Part shown: in pieces, positions 1-11,859 of the stretch
Layout of the letters: every line of letters begins with the position of its first letter
Position numbering within the stretch: the first letter of the stretch is position 1
NCBI GenBank assembly: GCA_021018995.1
Contig: CM037584.1
Span: 50,047,811-50,111,810, forward strand
Source: Chloranthus sessilifolius
Taxonomy: Eukaryota; Streptophyta; Magnoliopsida; Chloranthales; Chloranthaceae
DNA length: 64,000 bases
Direction of reading: 5' to 3'
The notes under the pieces: model-generated
Told to the model about the DNA's origin: nothing
What the model saw: only the letters and a program-made list of their open reading frames with translations
The model's database searches: none
Position numbers and translations under genes: made by a program

Positions 1-1290
1 TTTGACCCTTCACTGATTTGGTGCCCATCAATATTTGTGCATTCCCCAAGGTTGTCCGAGGGAGATTGACCTGAGTGCATAGGCACCTAATACCACCTCT
101 TACGGATGCAGCAAATAGAGCTATCAATCATGATTATAGAATGAACATATAGCATTTCATGACCTGACTGGAGACATCAGAGAATAAGAAAATGGAAAGT
201 AATATATAAGAAAACCAAAAAACCATAAACAGAGCATGTGACTGCTTAGAAGTGCAAAAATAAGGGTAAATAGAATCACATAAAAGCGTAATAAAGAGTT
301 CATCGGGAATAGGGTATGTGAGACTCATGTTGTATGTGATTTTATTCTCCCTTTTGAAGACATACAATTTAAAAAATAATAATAACAATAAACTACAATT
401 GCAAAACCAAACAATCAACAAAAACACATCTTTGATGCAACATGGATTAAAATAACACTATATATTAAAATAAAATTTTAATTGAAAAAAATATATATAT
501 ATATATAAGTGCTATTTTTTCACTAAATGCCCATAATAAACACCACTCAAACATAAAAATCGAATCAAATTATGGCATACAAATTGCAATATATATGTGT
601 AATATACAAACATGAAAGACCCATAATCATTAAAGGGTCTCTGATACATGGCTGCTAAACATAATCTCAGAGCATATTAAGACAGAAAGACTGAAAAAAA
701 GTAGTAAATAAATAAAATAAAGATGATCCAAAAAATAGAAAGAAATAAGAAAAAAAACACTTCCAGGCCAACCCATCCAACACTGCATCAAATGCTTGAT
801 GCCCTGAAATTTTATGGGTTTTGAGTGAAAAAAAACCAAGAAAAAACAAGGGTTTTGTGATGAAAAAAAAAACAAGACAAAAAAATACAGCAAAACCGAC
901 ATGCCAGCAAGGCTAGGTTATGGGCTTTGACTGAAGAAAAATAAAAAAGAACAATTTTGTGATGGAAAAAAAAAACTCAACGATTTTGTAATGAAAAAAT
1001 AAAATAAAAATTTGTTTAGGAAAACCGAAATAACAGCCTAGGAATTTTTGGTTTTGTCATGGAAAAGAAAAAAACCAATGATAAAAAGATTAAATAGATA
1101 GATACCCCTAAAAAAATAAAAATAGCAAAATCAAACCCTATTTTAAACAAAATAGATAAATATAAAAATAATAATAATAAATAAATAAATAAGCATCCCA
1201 ACCTCTAAAACCCAAAAGCCCAAATAGTTAAATCAATTCTCCCTAAAATATTTGAAACCCTAATATCTCTAGAAAAGAAAAACCCAAAAT
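1..1290. other. AT-rich sequence, no gene seen
   Basis: A/T-rich DNA with runs of A and short TA and AAT repeats (for example around 490-506 and 1160-1190). The open frames on the minus strand here are Phe/Leu-rich translations of poly-A tracts with no domain. It may lie in an intron or 3' part of the minus-strand SPF30-like gene to the right, but no further exon of that gene was recognised. Confidence 0.5.
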
Positions 1291-1299
1291 CATGAAAAA

Positions 1300-1600
1300 A
1301 CCCAACCAGCCCATTTATGAATCAGGCTACTTACCTTAGCCCATGTCCGCCCCATGCCAGGCCGGGCCAGGCAGGCCAACAATTGCCATCTAAATGGACT
1401 CATTTGATCTATTTGAAGTGGGTTTAAGCTGGTTTAAATGGGCATTAATCGGGCTTTGATTATTAACTCATACCCGGCCCAGCTTACTAATCGGGCCAAC
1501 CCATATGTATTTCGGTTTTTCCCTACCTTAACCCATTTCCGGCTCATTGCAGGTCAGGCTGTGCTCAAGCCCAGCCCATTGAGACCCTACCAAAAAGTGA
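1300..1600. repeat. GGCC-rich hAT-like repeat fragment
   Basis: The stretch is rich in GGCC/GGGC words and ends at about 1590 with a sequence whose reverse complement starts TAGGGTCTCAATGGGC. That closely matches the terminal repeat of the complete hAT-like MITE at 6032-6338. The left end could not be defined, so this is called a fragment. Confidence 0.4.
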
Positions 1601-3200
1601 CATATTAGAAAGGATGAAGTAGATGTACTTACAAACTCTAAATATGAAAATAGAAACACTCAACAAAGAGAATCATTAGGATATAGCAGTCTAAATTCCA
1701 AAAAAAACACTTTGAAAGGGAATGGAAATGAATGTGGAAGAAAAGAGGCACCTATTCTGAAAAAATTAGTTATTAAGATTGGTTTTAGTTTTACCAATTA
1801 TAGGATAATATTGAGTTCAAGGAAACTTAGAATACATAGATTGCCATCGAATCCCGTAGAAAGCTTTTCACTGATTTCAAGAGGCTTTGACATATGTAAA
1901 TGCCAGTGTTTGATATAGGCTAAAAGGCTCATCAATAATCCAAAAAGTGAAACGGTGACTTCATTGCAGTGGGGGTTCAGGGTACAGAGGGTATCTACAT
2001 GCAGGAGCAACAATGTTACCTTGTTGCAGAGGATTCCTGCCACTCGTATGGGACATCGAGAAAGTATACCAATTTTTGCAATTGAAGATTCGGTCTCCAC
2101 AACCAAGGTTTTCATACATGAAAACTGTTGACTGCCTTGAATCGATGGAGATCATTTTTCAGTTCCCTCTTCCACAGATCTGATCTTTCGAATCAAAATC
2201 ATTTTTTTGGGTCTGTGCCACGTGTGGGATCAACATCTGTCATTTTGATAGGTGAGCCGTGATCTTTATCAAGAGGCAAGAAACAATCTACCTTAAAAAA
2301 GGGAAAGATGGTTTTGTTCAATGGATGATTGATCATTCCCTCTTTGTGAATGCCTACCTTCCTTAGTAAGTAAGAAATACTGCTGGCATAGACAAAGAAA
2401 CACACTGAACAACTGCTTCGACCGACAAGTTGGAGACCATAATAACACTATAATTTATAGCATATATGAAGGGAACCATTACCTCCATGCATTGCAGATT
2501 GCATTATATACACATAATAATTAATTAATAAAAACCACAGAACAAAACCACTGCAACCTTCAGATGCTAAAGAAACAAAATGCAACGTATGCCAAAGGAA
2601 AAAAAATAAATCAAGACAGTAGGTAATCTAGGATAGAGACAAACAAGAGACTCTCCCCATTTCAACACCCAGACATAAAACAGGGTCCATCAGTCCGTTT
2701 TGGGGGAATGAAGGGGCGTTTTGGTTTTTTCTAATATAGAGAGACGATTGAAAGACCGTTGGTCTTCCTGTTTTTTCTTCTAGAGATAGAACCCAAAAAC
2801 AAAAGTGATTATCCGTTTTGTCTCCTAGTGATAGAGCCCAAAAACAAAAGGGAGAAATTGTCTTTTAGCTTTGCATTTTTTATATGGTAATGTAAACATA
2901 GTCATTCATAACGACACCATATGAGACATGGACACATCACATAACAATACCAAGTTTTTAAACCTTTACCGATGGTGATGGTTCATGTCTTAGCTCAGAA
3001 AATCCGGATGTAGTGAAGTTTTCTCCTTCCTCTCAGAATCACATTGTTTTGCTACATTTTCATCTTTAAATAAATAGCATTTGAATCAAAATATTCTTTT
3101 ACGAAAAATTATTACAGAAAACAAAGTCCGAAATTTTGCTTGCTAGAACATGATGCAAACATGGAAGAAGTAATAAAATACTGTAGTAATGAAGAGTCAC
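1601..3200. other. Non-coding, no recognised gene
   Basis: I recognise no gene here. A minus-strand open frame of about 105 codons at 1798-2115 resembles no family I know and lacks a clear start context. Around 2700-2870 there is a diverged relative of the AAACGAAAGGTCT-type repeat found at 4440-4700. The SPF30 Tudor exons, expected after exon 3, were searched for by eye and not found, so they may lie beyond the left edge or be lost. Confidence 0.4.
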
Positions 3201-4268
3201 CATATCATGCTGAGAGGTCCCATCAGAGTGGCGCTGATCAGGTGAGAAATCTGCATCAAATCCAGTAAATTCAGTTTGCTTTGCAGTCTCCAAGAGTTCC
3301 TCTGTCAATGCAATCACCTGATCAAATGTTTCATTGGAATCAGCTTATAAACAAAAAACAAAAAATCCACTATCTAGTTTCAAAAGACCCGAATATAGAT
3401 TCGAATTTCAAACTTAGAATCTCAGCGTGAACATCTGAAATCAGGAGAGAGATGAGAGAGTGCAAGGAGGCCATCACGACAAAAAGCACCTGCACAGGAG
3501 AACCAACATACAGGTGATGGGCAACTATCTAGATATAGTCGTGATTTTTCACATGTAGCTCTTTCAATTTCATATTCTAATTCTCCCTATAGCTCTTGCT
3601 ATCCACATAAAAGAGCTATGTTTGATATAAACACCCTCCTCACCTTTTCAAACTTAAAAGAAAAAAACAAAGGTCACCGAGAGAGCCCACTGACACTATG
3701 CACCCGAATCATGCCCAAGAACAATTCATATTTGTTTGTAGAAAGGAATTTCGAAGAAGTTCGATTGTGGTAAATTTAGGGGATATCAACTCTAATTACT
3801 ATCTCCAAGATATATAATTAATAGCCTAAAGTGTAAAAAAGAAAATGGGAGGTACAGCTCACCTCTTCGAGCTCCTTCTCCATGTCAGCATATTCAGAGT
3901 TTCCAGGGTCATCAGTCAACAATTTTTAAACCTAATTCACATCACAAAGAAAGAGTTGGACTGTCAGATTGAAACGTAAAGTGAGAAAAACCAAGGAGAT
4001 GGAGAAAAGGATTCGATTTTTCAGACAAATCCAAAATTTTGAAGCAAAAAAAAAAGAATATTACGCCAAGAAACAAAACGAAAAACAAGAATTGAACGAA
4101 CGAAAGAAACAAAAAAACCCTAATTTTGCAGAGGAACAAAACCATAGAGATAGTGGAATATGGACGCAAATAAAAATAAAATAAATGAAAAACCTGATGA
4201 AGCTGATCCTTATATGTGGCGAGATTGGATGCGAGTTCGTCGATGCTAAGCTCTTCGCTTCCTTGCAT
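3201..4268 (-). pseudogene. SPF30: SPF30-like splicing factor, first three exons, stop in exon 2
   Basis: Three minus-strand exons match the N-terminus of survival-motor-neuron-related splicing factor 30, a Tudor protein of the spliceosome. Exon 1 (4268-4194) encodes MQGSEELSIDELASNL and onward to the donor GT at 4193-4192. Exon 2 (3931-3863) encodes LLTDDPGNSEYADMEKELEE. Exon 3 (3317-3201) opens with VIALTEELLETAKQ. All three junctions are phase 0 with GT/AG ends, and this is the exon order expected for the family. The second codon of exon 2 is TAA (3928-3926) where the family usually has Arg, which fits CGA changed to TAA by decay of both CpG cytosines. The Tudor exons are not seen in the window. 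I infer a non-processed pseudogene or a disrupted allele; a sequencing error at one codon would restore a normal gene start. The identification is from recall of the family. Confidence 0.6.
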
Positions 4269-4435
4269 CTTTTTCTGGTTTTTTTTTTTTTTCCCTCCTC
4301 CAACACACAAATTCAAGCAAAGAGTAGAAAGATCAAGAGATTTAACGAAAAGAGAGAGTCGGAGAAGCCTTTGGAATAGAATTAGCACTAAAGGCAAGGG
4401 ACAAAAATGTTCGGTTCAGTGTTTAGATGCACGGC

Positions 4436-4700
4436 CCTCTCAACCAAAACGGAAGGTGCAAAAATGAAAGGTCTGCAAAAAACGAAAGGTCTCCTAGTAT
4501 TTCGACTCAAAAAACGAAAGGTCTCTTTTTTAAATATTATATCCTTTTTAATTTACTCTCTCAAAATAAATTTCAAAAACCCAAAACGAAATGTCTCCAA
4601 AAACAAAAGATCTTCTTTTCTAATATTTTATTTTTTTTTTATCAATTTTGTCTTATAATGATTATCCATTTGTCTTCTTAGTGATAAAACTCAAAGGCCA
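4436..4700. repeat. Degenerate short tandem repeat (AACGAAAGGTCT type)
   Basis: The words AAACGAAAGGTCT and close variants recur at about 4466, 4482, 4517 and 4586, upstream of the SPF30-like start. The stretch 4655-4700 is similar to 2800-2850. Overlapping short frames in all phases are shadows of this low-complexity DNA. Confidence 0.45.
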
Positions 4701-4727
4701 AAAAAATAATTTGTTCGTTATTTATGC

Positions 4728-4728
<1 letters not shown>

Positions 4729-4767
<39 letters not shown>
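4729..4767. repeat. (AT)n microsatellite
   Basis: An uninterrupted run of about 19 AT dinucleotides. Confidence 0.95.
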
Positions 4768-4769
<2 letters not shown>

Positions 4770-6023
4770 TTATAGATATATGAATTTGAAAAAAGTAGCA
4801 TTGAGGGTGGTGGCATCGGGAGAGATTTTATTTCAAGACAAATTAATTAAACAAGAGAAATTAGAATTCATTTGAAAACATTTCTCCATAACTTAATTAA
4901 ACAAAAGAAAACTAATTTTGACATAAAATTATTGCATAGGAAATTAGTTAGGAAATTGATTTCATTCTTAGTTGGGAGTTTCTCCCTTATCAAATAGGGC
5001 CTAAGTGTTTATTTTTATGTTTCAAAATCTGTATGACTGATTCTCTATCTAGAAAGTATAATTTAGAAGAGAATATACTATTTTGAAATCAGGCTCAATT
5101 GTATCTTGAATATAGATTCACTAGGAATCTGATTGTTTTTTTTTGTTTATTCATCGGAATGGGGGCATATATTGTCTTTAAGAAAATATAGGACCATTTT
5201 TATTGCAATTTCTTTCAACACAAGTCACCTAGCACTCACTCATGCTGCATGACACACTTACAACAAGAAGGTAAACAATGATAATTCCACCTGATGCCTT
5301 GAGCGCCAAATCACCTAGCACTGGACCTAAAACTAATGTCCCCAACCTCCCCTTACCAAATAAGAACATATTAAAAAGGGAATTTATTAAAAAAGAGTTA
5401 GGTGCCCAACCCGAGCATTGATGCTCTTAACGTGTGCAATATGGAACCATCTCGTGTTTCGTGTGATTTGACTGAGTAAAAGATTAAAATGAAAAATGTT
5501 CTGCAATCATATAATTTAGTGTACACACATGCCATTTTTTTTTTATAACCTCTAACACATGCCATTTGATTCATTAGTGTCAAATGATCTCCATTGCGAT
5601 TTGATTGCTTTGAATCAATTTTATTGTAATATTATTTTTTTTTAGAGTCATTTACACCAAAGATCTTTAAATAATGAGACACTTATCAGATGATATGCAT
5701 GTTGATTTCACATGCCACGTTCTAAAAAATGATTCAAATATCAAATCACATAAATAGGTATTCATGCTGCTTATCTGATACCGGCTCGCCCACCACAATG
5801 GTAGGAAATCCTTTTTCCGTGACTGGCTCAAGTTGTTTCCCTTACCTTGGTGCATCCAATGAGCACAAAGTTCAAGAAAAAATCAAGGAAAAAAGGGCAG
5901 AGAAATAAAAAAGTACTAATTATAAATTAAAATTATGAAAATATTGATGTATACTAAAATGGATTTTTTGCAAACACTCTCTCCAAAAATTTTGTATATT
6001 AGCCCAGGTGGTATACTCCCTCC
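4768..6023. other. Intergenic, no gene seen
   Basis: AT-rich DNA with no convincing exon. The words at 5680-5770 (cacatgccacgttct, aaatgattcaaat) recall arms of the GATGGAGAT MITE family but are too diverged to bound. Confidence 0.4.
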
Positions 6024-6031
6024 ATTGTGAG

Positions 6032-6338
6032 TAGGGTTGTCAACGAGCCGGGTATCAGCCTGGGATCGGCCCGAATGGGTCGGGTGTGGGCTGCAAAGTA
6101 TATGCCCGAACCCAGCCTGGCCCGATAAAATGAGGCCCTTATAAAAAAAAAAAAATTAAAAAAATATCAGAAACCTGGCCCGGCCCGGACAGCTAACTGG
6201 GCCGGGTTTGGGCTACAACATTTTAAAATCGGGTTGAGCCCGCCCCGGCCCGATTAGCTATCGGGCCGGATTTGGGCTCTCATTATATCTAAAAAAAAGG
6301 CCTATAGAAAATTCCGGCCCAGCCCGTTGAGAACCCTA
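6032..6338. mobile_element. hAT-like MITE with 8-bp TSD
   Basis: A 307-bp element. The left terminus reads TAGGGTTGTCAACGAGCC and the right terminus, reverse-complemented, TAGGGTTCTCAACGGGC. It is flanked by a perfect 8-bp direct repeat attgtgag (6024-6031 and 6339-6346). An 8-bp TSD and TAG-type ends are hallmarks of the hAT superfamily. The interior is GGCC-rich and has no coding sequence, so the element is non-autonomous. GGCC-rich relatives or fragments occur near 1300-1600, 26480-26930, 27845-28080 and 51712-51845. Confidence 0.85.
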
Positions 6339-6642
6339 ATTGTGAGGGAGTAGGTTTGATACTCGTCCTCCACGTTGTTTCCCACCCTTGCCTTTACAAG
6401 GTGTGAGTTGGGTTCTGTTAATTAACCTTCACCACTGTAATTGGTGCTCCCTCACGTTGCCCCGCAACCATCATATGTGTATGCGTGCCTGCTCCTCGAA
6501 TCGCCGATCCACCGATCAATTTATACACATAAAGATTATATTAAACTCTACACCGAATATAAATTACAAAATAAAGCAATATGCTAATCTTCGCTCAAAA
6601 TAACCAAACGTTCTAAAATCCTAGCGTCTATTGCTAGGGTTC

Positions 6643-6801
6643 TTCGACTTCCTCTTGCATTGGGGTTCTTTTTGCTTAATCTGGAAGGTGGACTCTTCGG
6701 CTTTCTCTTGCATTAGGGCTCTTTTTGCTGAATCTGGACGGTGGGCTCTTCGGCTTTCTCTTGCATTAGAGCTCTTTTTGTTGAATCTGAAAGGTCTTTG
6801 G
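6643..6801. repeat. 53-bp tandem repeat, three units
   Basis: Units start at 6643, 6696 and 6749, each opening TTCGGCTTTCTCTTGCAT (or one or two changes) and ending near GGTGGGCTC. The period of 53 is not a multiple of three, so the 97-codon frame across it is unlikely to be selected coding sequence. Confidence 0.85.
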
Positions 6802-7041
6802 GTGTTTCATGACGTCACACAACCAGTGATTTTAGCGAGAGAAATGGTGAGCATGACTTCTCTTATATGCAATGATTTTATTTTGCCACTGTTTTGTTTA
6901 CATCTTATATTATCATATATCTGATATGTAATGATTTTTTTGCTATGGTGATTCTTTTTGCCAGTGTTTTGTCTCCATTATTTTATATATGTATTATACA
7001 GATATATAAAATGTATATATTACATTATATATATATATATA

Positions 7042-7423
7042 GGGAGCCGGTTAGGTCCTCCAATGGAGGACGGTGACCGTCCTCCAAGATACACTTAGAG
7101 CTCCACGTGGCATCTAAAACACTCTTTGGGTGTCATGTGGAACACAGGTGGATGATTTAGATCAATATTAAAAAAAGAAATTTAAAATTTTTTATTTTAA
7201 ACCCACAAGTCAAAGTTTGACGGATTTCGTTGGTTCACATTTCACGGTTCAAAAAACACACGGTGGAGATGAGTTTTCAATTATTATTATTTTCAAAGAT
7301 AATCTAAACCATGCACCCGAGCTCCACGTGACATCGAAACAATATTTTGGCTACCACGTGGAGCTCCACCTGGAAACTTAGAGGACGGTGACCGTCTTCC
7401 CATGGAGGACGGACACCTTTTCG
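7042..7423. mobile_element. Foldback MITE inserted in TA-rich DNA
   Basis: Two inverted arms of about 110 bp share GGAGGACGG, GACGGTGACCGTC (itself palindromic) and GAGCTCCACGTG. The ends sit in a TATATA tract, and atatatata on both sides could be a 9-bp Mutator-type TSD, though low complexity makes that uncertain. No coding sequence. Confidence 0.65.
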
Positions 7424-7494
7424 ATATATATAAAATATGTATAAAAATCTTATGGGAGTCATTACTTGCACAAGTTTTTTAAGTGATTGCACCG

Positions 7495-7805
7495 AGGTAA
7501 AAGAAAGACTTTGTATTTTAGGTACATGTGATATGTGAAAACGTAATCTAGGCCGTCTGATTTAAAGTTCACGATTTATAGATCTTTAGTGAAAAAGATT
7601 GGAGCAAATTAAAACACGATATTTATCATATGATTTTTTGTTGTCAAATGTTGAATCAAATAATAGCCTTTGACTATATTTAATCACGTGATGAAAATTA
7701 TATTTCATGCCAATCTTATCCACTAAGGATCTATAGATCATGAACTTTAAAACAGACAATCCAGATAGCGTTTTCACATGTCACATGTCCCTAAAATATA
7801 AAAAG
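7495..7805. mobile_element. Foldback MITE (GAAAGACTTTG family)
   Basis: The left arm (about 7520-7585: ACATGTGATATGTGAAAACG ... ATAGATCTTTAGTG) is inverted in the right arm (about 7720-7795). The same termini recur at 24535-24790 and, split by another element, at 32815-34510. No coding sequence. Confidence 0.65.
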
Positions 7806-8084
7806 AAAAAAATATAAAAAAATTATTTTAACATCTTCTGGTCATTTTGTAGATCCAGCTATTGAGAGCCAAACTTAAATGCTTAATGCACTCAAAAGGA
7901 ATTGTACTTGTATTTTTAAGTATAAGTAGGCTATTTTTTTTCTTATTGTAAATGTAAAATTATGGCGTTTCATACATTGTACATAAAAATAAACCATTAG
8001 CAGCTAATTTGAACAACTTATTTGGCAGCTTACAGTAAAAAATATTTAATTATTATAATTTACCTACATATTTTTTTGGCATTG

Positions 8085-8165
8085 GGATCGCCCGATCTGA
8101 TCCGAATCAGTTTTAGGCTGACCGATCCGGTGACCTATACCGATATTTGAAACTTTGGTATTAAA
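8085..8165. repeat. Fragment of a GATACC/CCGATC repeat
   Basis: Short stretch with CCGATCTGATCC and ACCTATACCGATA words, resembling the GATACGTATC MITE family described at 23115. Boundaries are unclear. Confidence 0.3.
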
Positions 8166-8815
8166 TATACAAAGTGTTAATCATTGGGCACACCGGTCTG
8201 AAAATGCTATATGTAGAAAGGCCTAAACTTATATAAGCTTTATTCTGAGACCGCTCGCATTGGCAGGTCCATAAACTAGATTTGGTTGATAGAAAGGCAT
8301 GACCCGGGGGGGCCAATAGGTCAGCTTAGCCCATTTGACAATCCTCAAATAAAGCAATACAAGCCTATATTGTCTTATTTTGTTCTTATTGAATCACTGA
8401 TCATTCTCCCAATATGAGTTGGTTCATGTATCATCTGATCTCAGTAGGGGGCATAGGAAACTGCTAATAAGGGCGAACTCGTCTTGAAGACGAAGCCATT
8501 TTTAATAGTTTCTAGTGGCAGCTAACTCTATAAGATTTTAGACAGAAAGTGCTAATACATCAAGTATAGGGAGTTTTGTATTTAAGAAAACCTAAAGATT
8601 TGACCAAGTTGATTTGAATTTGAGCCTCCGAATCTAAATCCACCGATTGGATTAAGATTTCTGGGCATGGATTTGCATTTAGACAACGAAAATTACAAAT
8701 GGCGGACAAGTTTTGTGCAGGCAAAGTATATGCGGCTGATGTGGTGTGATGTGATTGGCCATCAGGCTTGGGCCACACCTGCCTGCCATATAACACTGTC
8801 CTTTAGGGGATGTTT

Positions 8816-10148
8816 AATTGCGCGTAACGGTACATGCATATGCGTTTTGGGACAGTCAAACCAGCCTTTTGTTGTTTGATTGCTCTTTTGACCAAACGTG
8901 TAGTGTACGGATACCACTATACGCCTTGAAAATGGCTACTAGGGCAGCCCCTCGTATGCTAGAAACGCTATGCGTTTCATGAGGCATCGGGGCCCAACTT
9001 CCCAAAATTTAAGACTTTCACCAAGTTGAAGACAAAAAGCTATTTGGAATCTCCAAAATGCAGTTTCCGTCCTCTTTCCCCTTGGAAACTCCCCATAAAC
9101 CGCGTTTCAGAAAGACGAACCAACGAGACCCTAATCCTCCATGGCTGTTTCTACCTCTAGGGTTTAGGGTTTTATTCCTCTGACGCCTGATTTCTCCACC
9201 TCTGAAGAAGTTCATACCATGTGTTCAAACCTTCAACCATGAACAGGTGGTCGAAGAACCTCAATCCATTGTCTTTTTCACCTTCTTCTTCTCCTTCTTC
9301 GAAATCATCAAATAGCTTGCCGAAGTCTCCTTTGTCTTCGAACCGCAAGCGATCGATCATCAAACTGGCCTTGTTTCGGAACTTGCTGTCGGGGCCTCGA
9401 CTCACGCTCTAGCCGAGTCTACGGTATGTTGATACTGGAGGGGTAGTGAATTCGGTGCCGGTTTCGAGATCGCCGAGCAAAAACGATTGATTATCGGGCA
9501 TGTATTCATTGATTTCACCATTACCGTTGCCGAAGCCAGAATTGGGAAGGTTTTTGCATCAGGAATCGGGGTTTTCTTCTTCGAATTCGGGCGATTTTCC
9601 CCTTCCTTCACCGAAGGAGTGTTTTAGTAGAGGGGAGGGAGATGAAGGCGATGCCACAGATGGAGATGGCGCAAGGGAGAAGATTCCATTGATCTCTACG
9701 ACTGGGAGGTAATTTTTGATGTAGTTCATTTTGTTTAGATCAATTTTATGTTTATTTTATTTATTTCTTTGTAATTCTAATAACCCCCATCATTTTTATG
9801 TTTATTTTATTTATTTCTTTGTTTGGAAATTTATGTATTTTTTGTTGCTTGATTTTTTTATTAAGTCCTTATATATTGAGCCCATCATGTATGGATTAAT
9901 CAAATATGAGAGAATCATTTTTCGATATCATAGGCACCATTGCAAAAACACCTACAATATATAACTTATAATTTACGTGATACGTTACAAGCTCATGCTA
10001 ACAAGCAACGTTTAAACGCGTTTCAGGCCAATACGCATTTCACTGTATACGCTGTCAAACAATAGATTGATGTGCGTAGTATCATTACAGGTGAAACGCG
10101 TATTAGCTTCAAAACGCACTTCCCCATTACATGAAATCAAACATGCCC
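8816..10148. mobile_element. Tourist/PIF-Harbinger-like element with TTA TSD
   Basis: The left end GGGGATGTTTAATT and the reverse-complemented right end GGGCATGTTTGATT form terminal inverted repeats, flanked by TTA at 8813-8815 and 10149-10151. A 3-bp TTA target duplication and GG(G/C)C-TGTTT-type ends are typical of Tourist/PIF-Harbinger elements. ACGCGTTT-like words lie near both ends. No transposase was seen. The interior from about 9050 to 9715 is GC-richer than the flanks and holds an exon-like open frame with two stops (separate entry). Confidence 0.6.
9239..9711 (+). pseudogene. Ser/Pro-rich exon fragment inside Tourist-like element
   Basis: From ATG 9239 one reading frame runs about 157 codons to a donor-like GGGAGGTAATTT at about 9708, broken by two stops (TAG near 9410, TGA near 9488). 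The conceptual product begins MNRWSKNLNPLSFSPSSSPS and is Ser/Pro-rich, with segments such as SLISPLPLPKPELGRFLHQE. The base composition and codon use look genic and unlike the surrounding AT-rich DNA. I do not recognise the family. Its position inside a non-autonomous transposon suggests a captured host exon; the alternative is a decayed unique gene that happens to sit between two unrelated terminal repeats. Confidence 0.45.
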
Positions 10149-11859
10149 TTAGATAAATCCAATGTATCCACAAACAATGGATACATTGATGCTCCCTCTG
10201 TCATAAGGAGGAAGAGACTATCAACTAAATGTTTATTCATTGTGAATACTCTACATCAGTGTGACATAGCATCTTCTCTCTCTTCAAGGTCTACTGGGTT
10301 ATGCCTTCAAGTTGTGTGGGAGACTGCTATGTGTAGACACCCCCATTTATCCCTCTCGAAATACACAAATTCGTTTGGTCAACCATTGACCTTAACCCTC
10401 GATGCGGGATCATGCACTGAAACAATAGTACATGACTGAACATAGGCTGAAATAATAGCTTTGTGGCTCAAATCCCAACGTAGGGAGACTATATACTAAA
10501 ACAATAGTATATAGTCGGAATGCGGACTGAAACAATAGTTTCGCATTTCATACTAGAGACCAGACCCGGACAACCCCGAATTAAGCGCTTGAAACCCCGC
10601 GCGTAATTCGATTGCATGCCAGATCACAAGCACGCAATCAGTCCTCCTTTCAGACCAAACTTCCTTTCCCAGACCATCTCGAGACTCGATTATGTGTCTG
10701 AAATCAGACGCGCGATCAGATTGAGCGCTTGACCACCAGCGTGTAATTGGCCTACGCCCAACCTAGTCTTATTATCCTTGACCATTAAGTTTCCTTGATT
10801 GAGCGCTTCTGAAGAAACACTTAATCAGATTACGCACACCGTAGTAAGCGCACAATTAACCCTAACTCCGTTAGGACTAGGAAACTCGCTGAGCAAGTCA
10901 GCCGGTCGTTCATTGAGTCGGTGACCGACTCAAAGCGATTAAGTGCCGTGAAACTGACGCGTAATCTAATTAAACGCCTGAAATAGGGCACGTAATTGGA
11001 GAAAAACCTATAAAAGATTTTTTCTTCATTTGCTCAAGAGGTTGGAAAAAAGGCTAACAATTTTCGAGAGAGAACGAAACTTTTTTAAAATTTCGAAACC
11101 AAAGAACTCCGAGGAGAAACCCATAGAGCTACCTAGTCATGATTTCGAGATTCAAGCTTCTAATCTTCGAGATTTTTCTCTGCAGCACCGATCCTTAGGT
11201 GAGGATTTAATCTTTTAATTCGTAACTGTAATTTTTAATTCCTAGATTTAGGAATTCTATTAATTTTATTTTCAGTCTTAGACCGTAGCACCCTTTTCAA
11301 ATTGAAATTCTCTATATCTGGTCCTAGTTCTCTACTTTTAGAGCCAGTCCTTAATCCGACAGTCTAATTCATTGACTCCTAAGACTAAATTCTGTTCTAA
11401 AATAATAATTTACTGTCCTATCATTAATTTCTAGTTCTAGGTCTTAGATTCTAGAATCAGTCTTTAATCATACAGCCTGATTTTCTGATTTCGGACCTGA
11501 ATTCAGTCCTAGAATTTTAGATTTTAACTTTAATTCTTTAGTTTAATATTTTTAAATCTCCAATCATTAATTTAACTTGCTTAATTTTAGTTTTCTTAAT
11601 CTAATCCATCACTATAATCCTGAAAACAGTCCAAAAATCTAAAATATCACTTTATACTCTAAAAAATCTGATTTTTCTTCAATTCTAGTCACCCGATTTG
11701 TCCAAGAGAGCTTACGGAGGGTACTCGAGAACGAGGCCAATCCTCTTTAGCATAGCGGGCCAAAACACCTTTTTCTAGAATTTTAGGATTAATTAATTGC
11801 TTTAATTATTTCTTATTTAGGTATAATTAATCAATTGCATGAATTAGGCTTCAATACAA

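Noticed and set aside
134..1201. Several minus-strand open frames with Phe/Leu-rich products
   Set aside because: They translate poly-A/AT tracts, lack any domain and overlap each other in different frames; low-complexity artefacts.
1798..2155. Minus-strand open frames of 64-105 codons
   Set aside because: No recognised family, no start context or supporting splice structure. I considered them as SPF30 exons, but no Tudor-like sequence is present.
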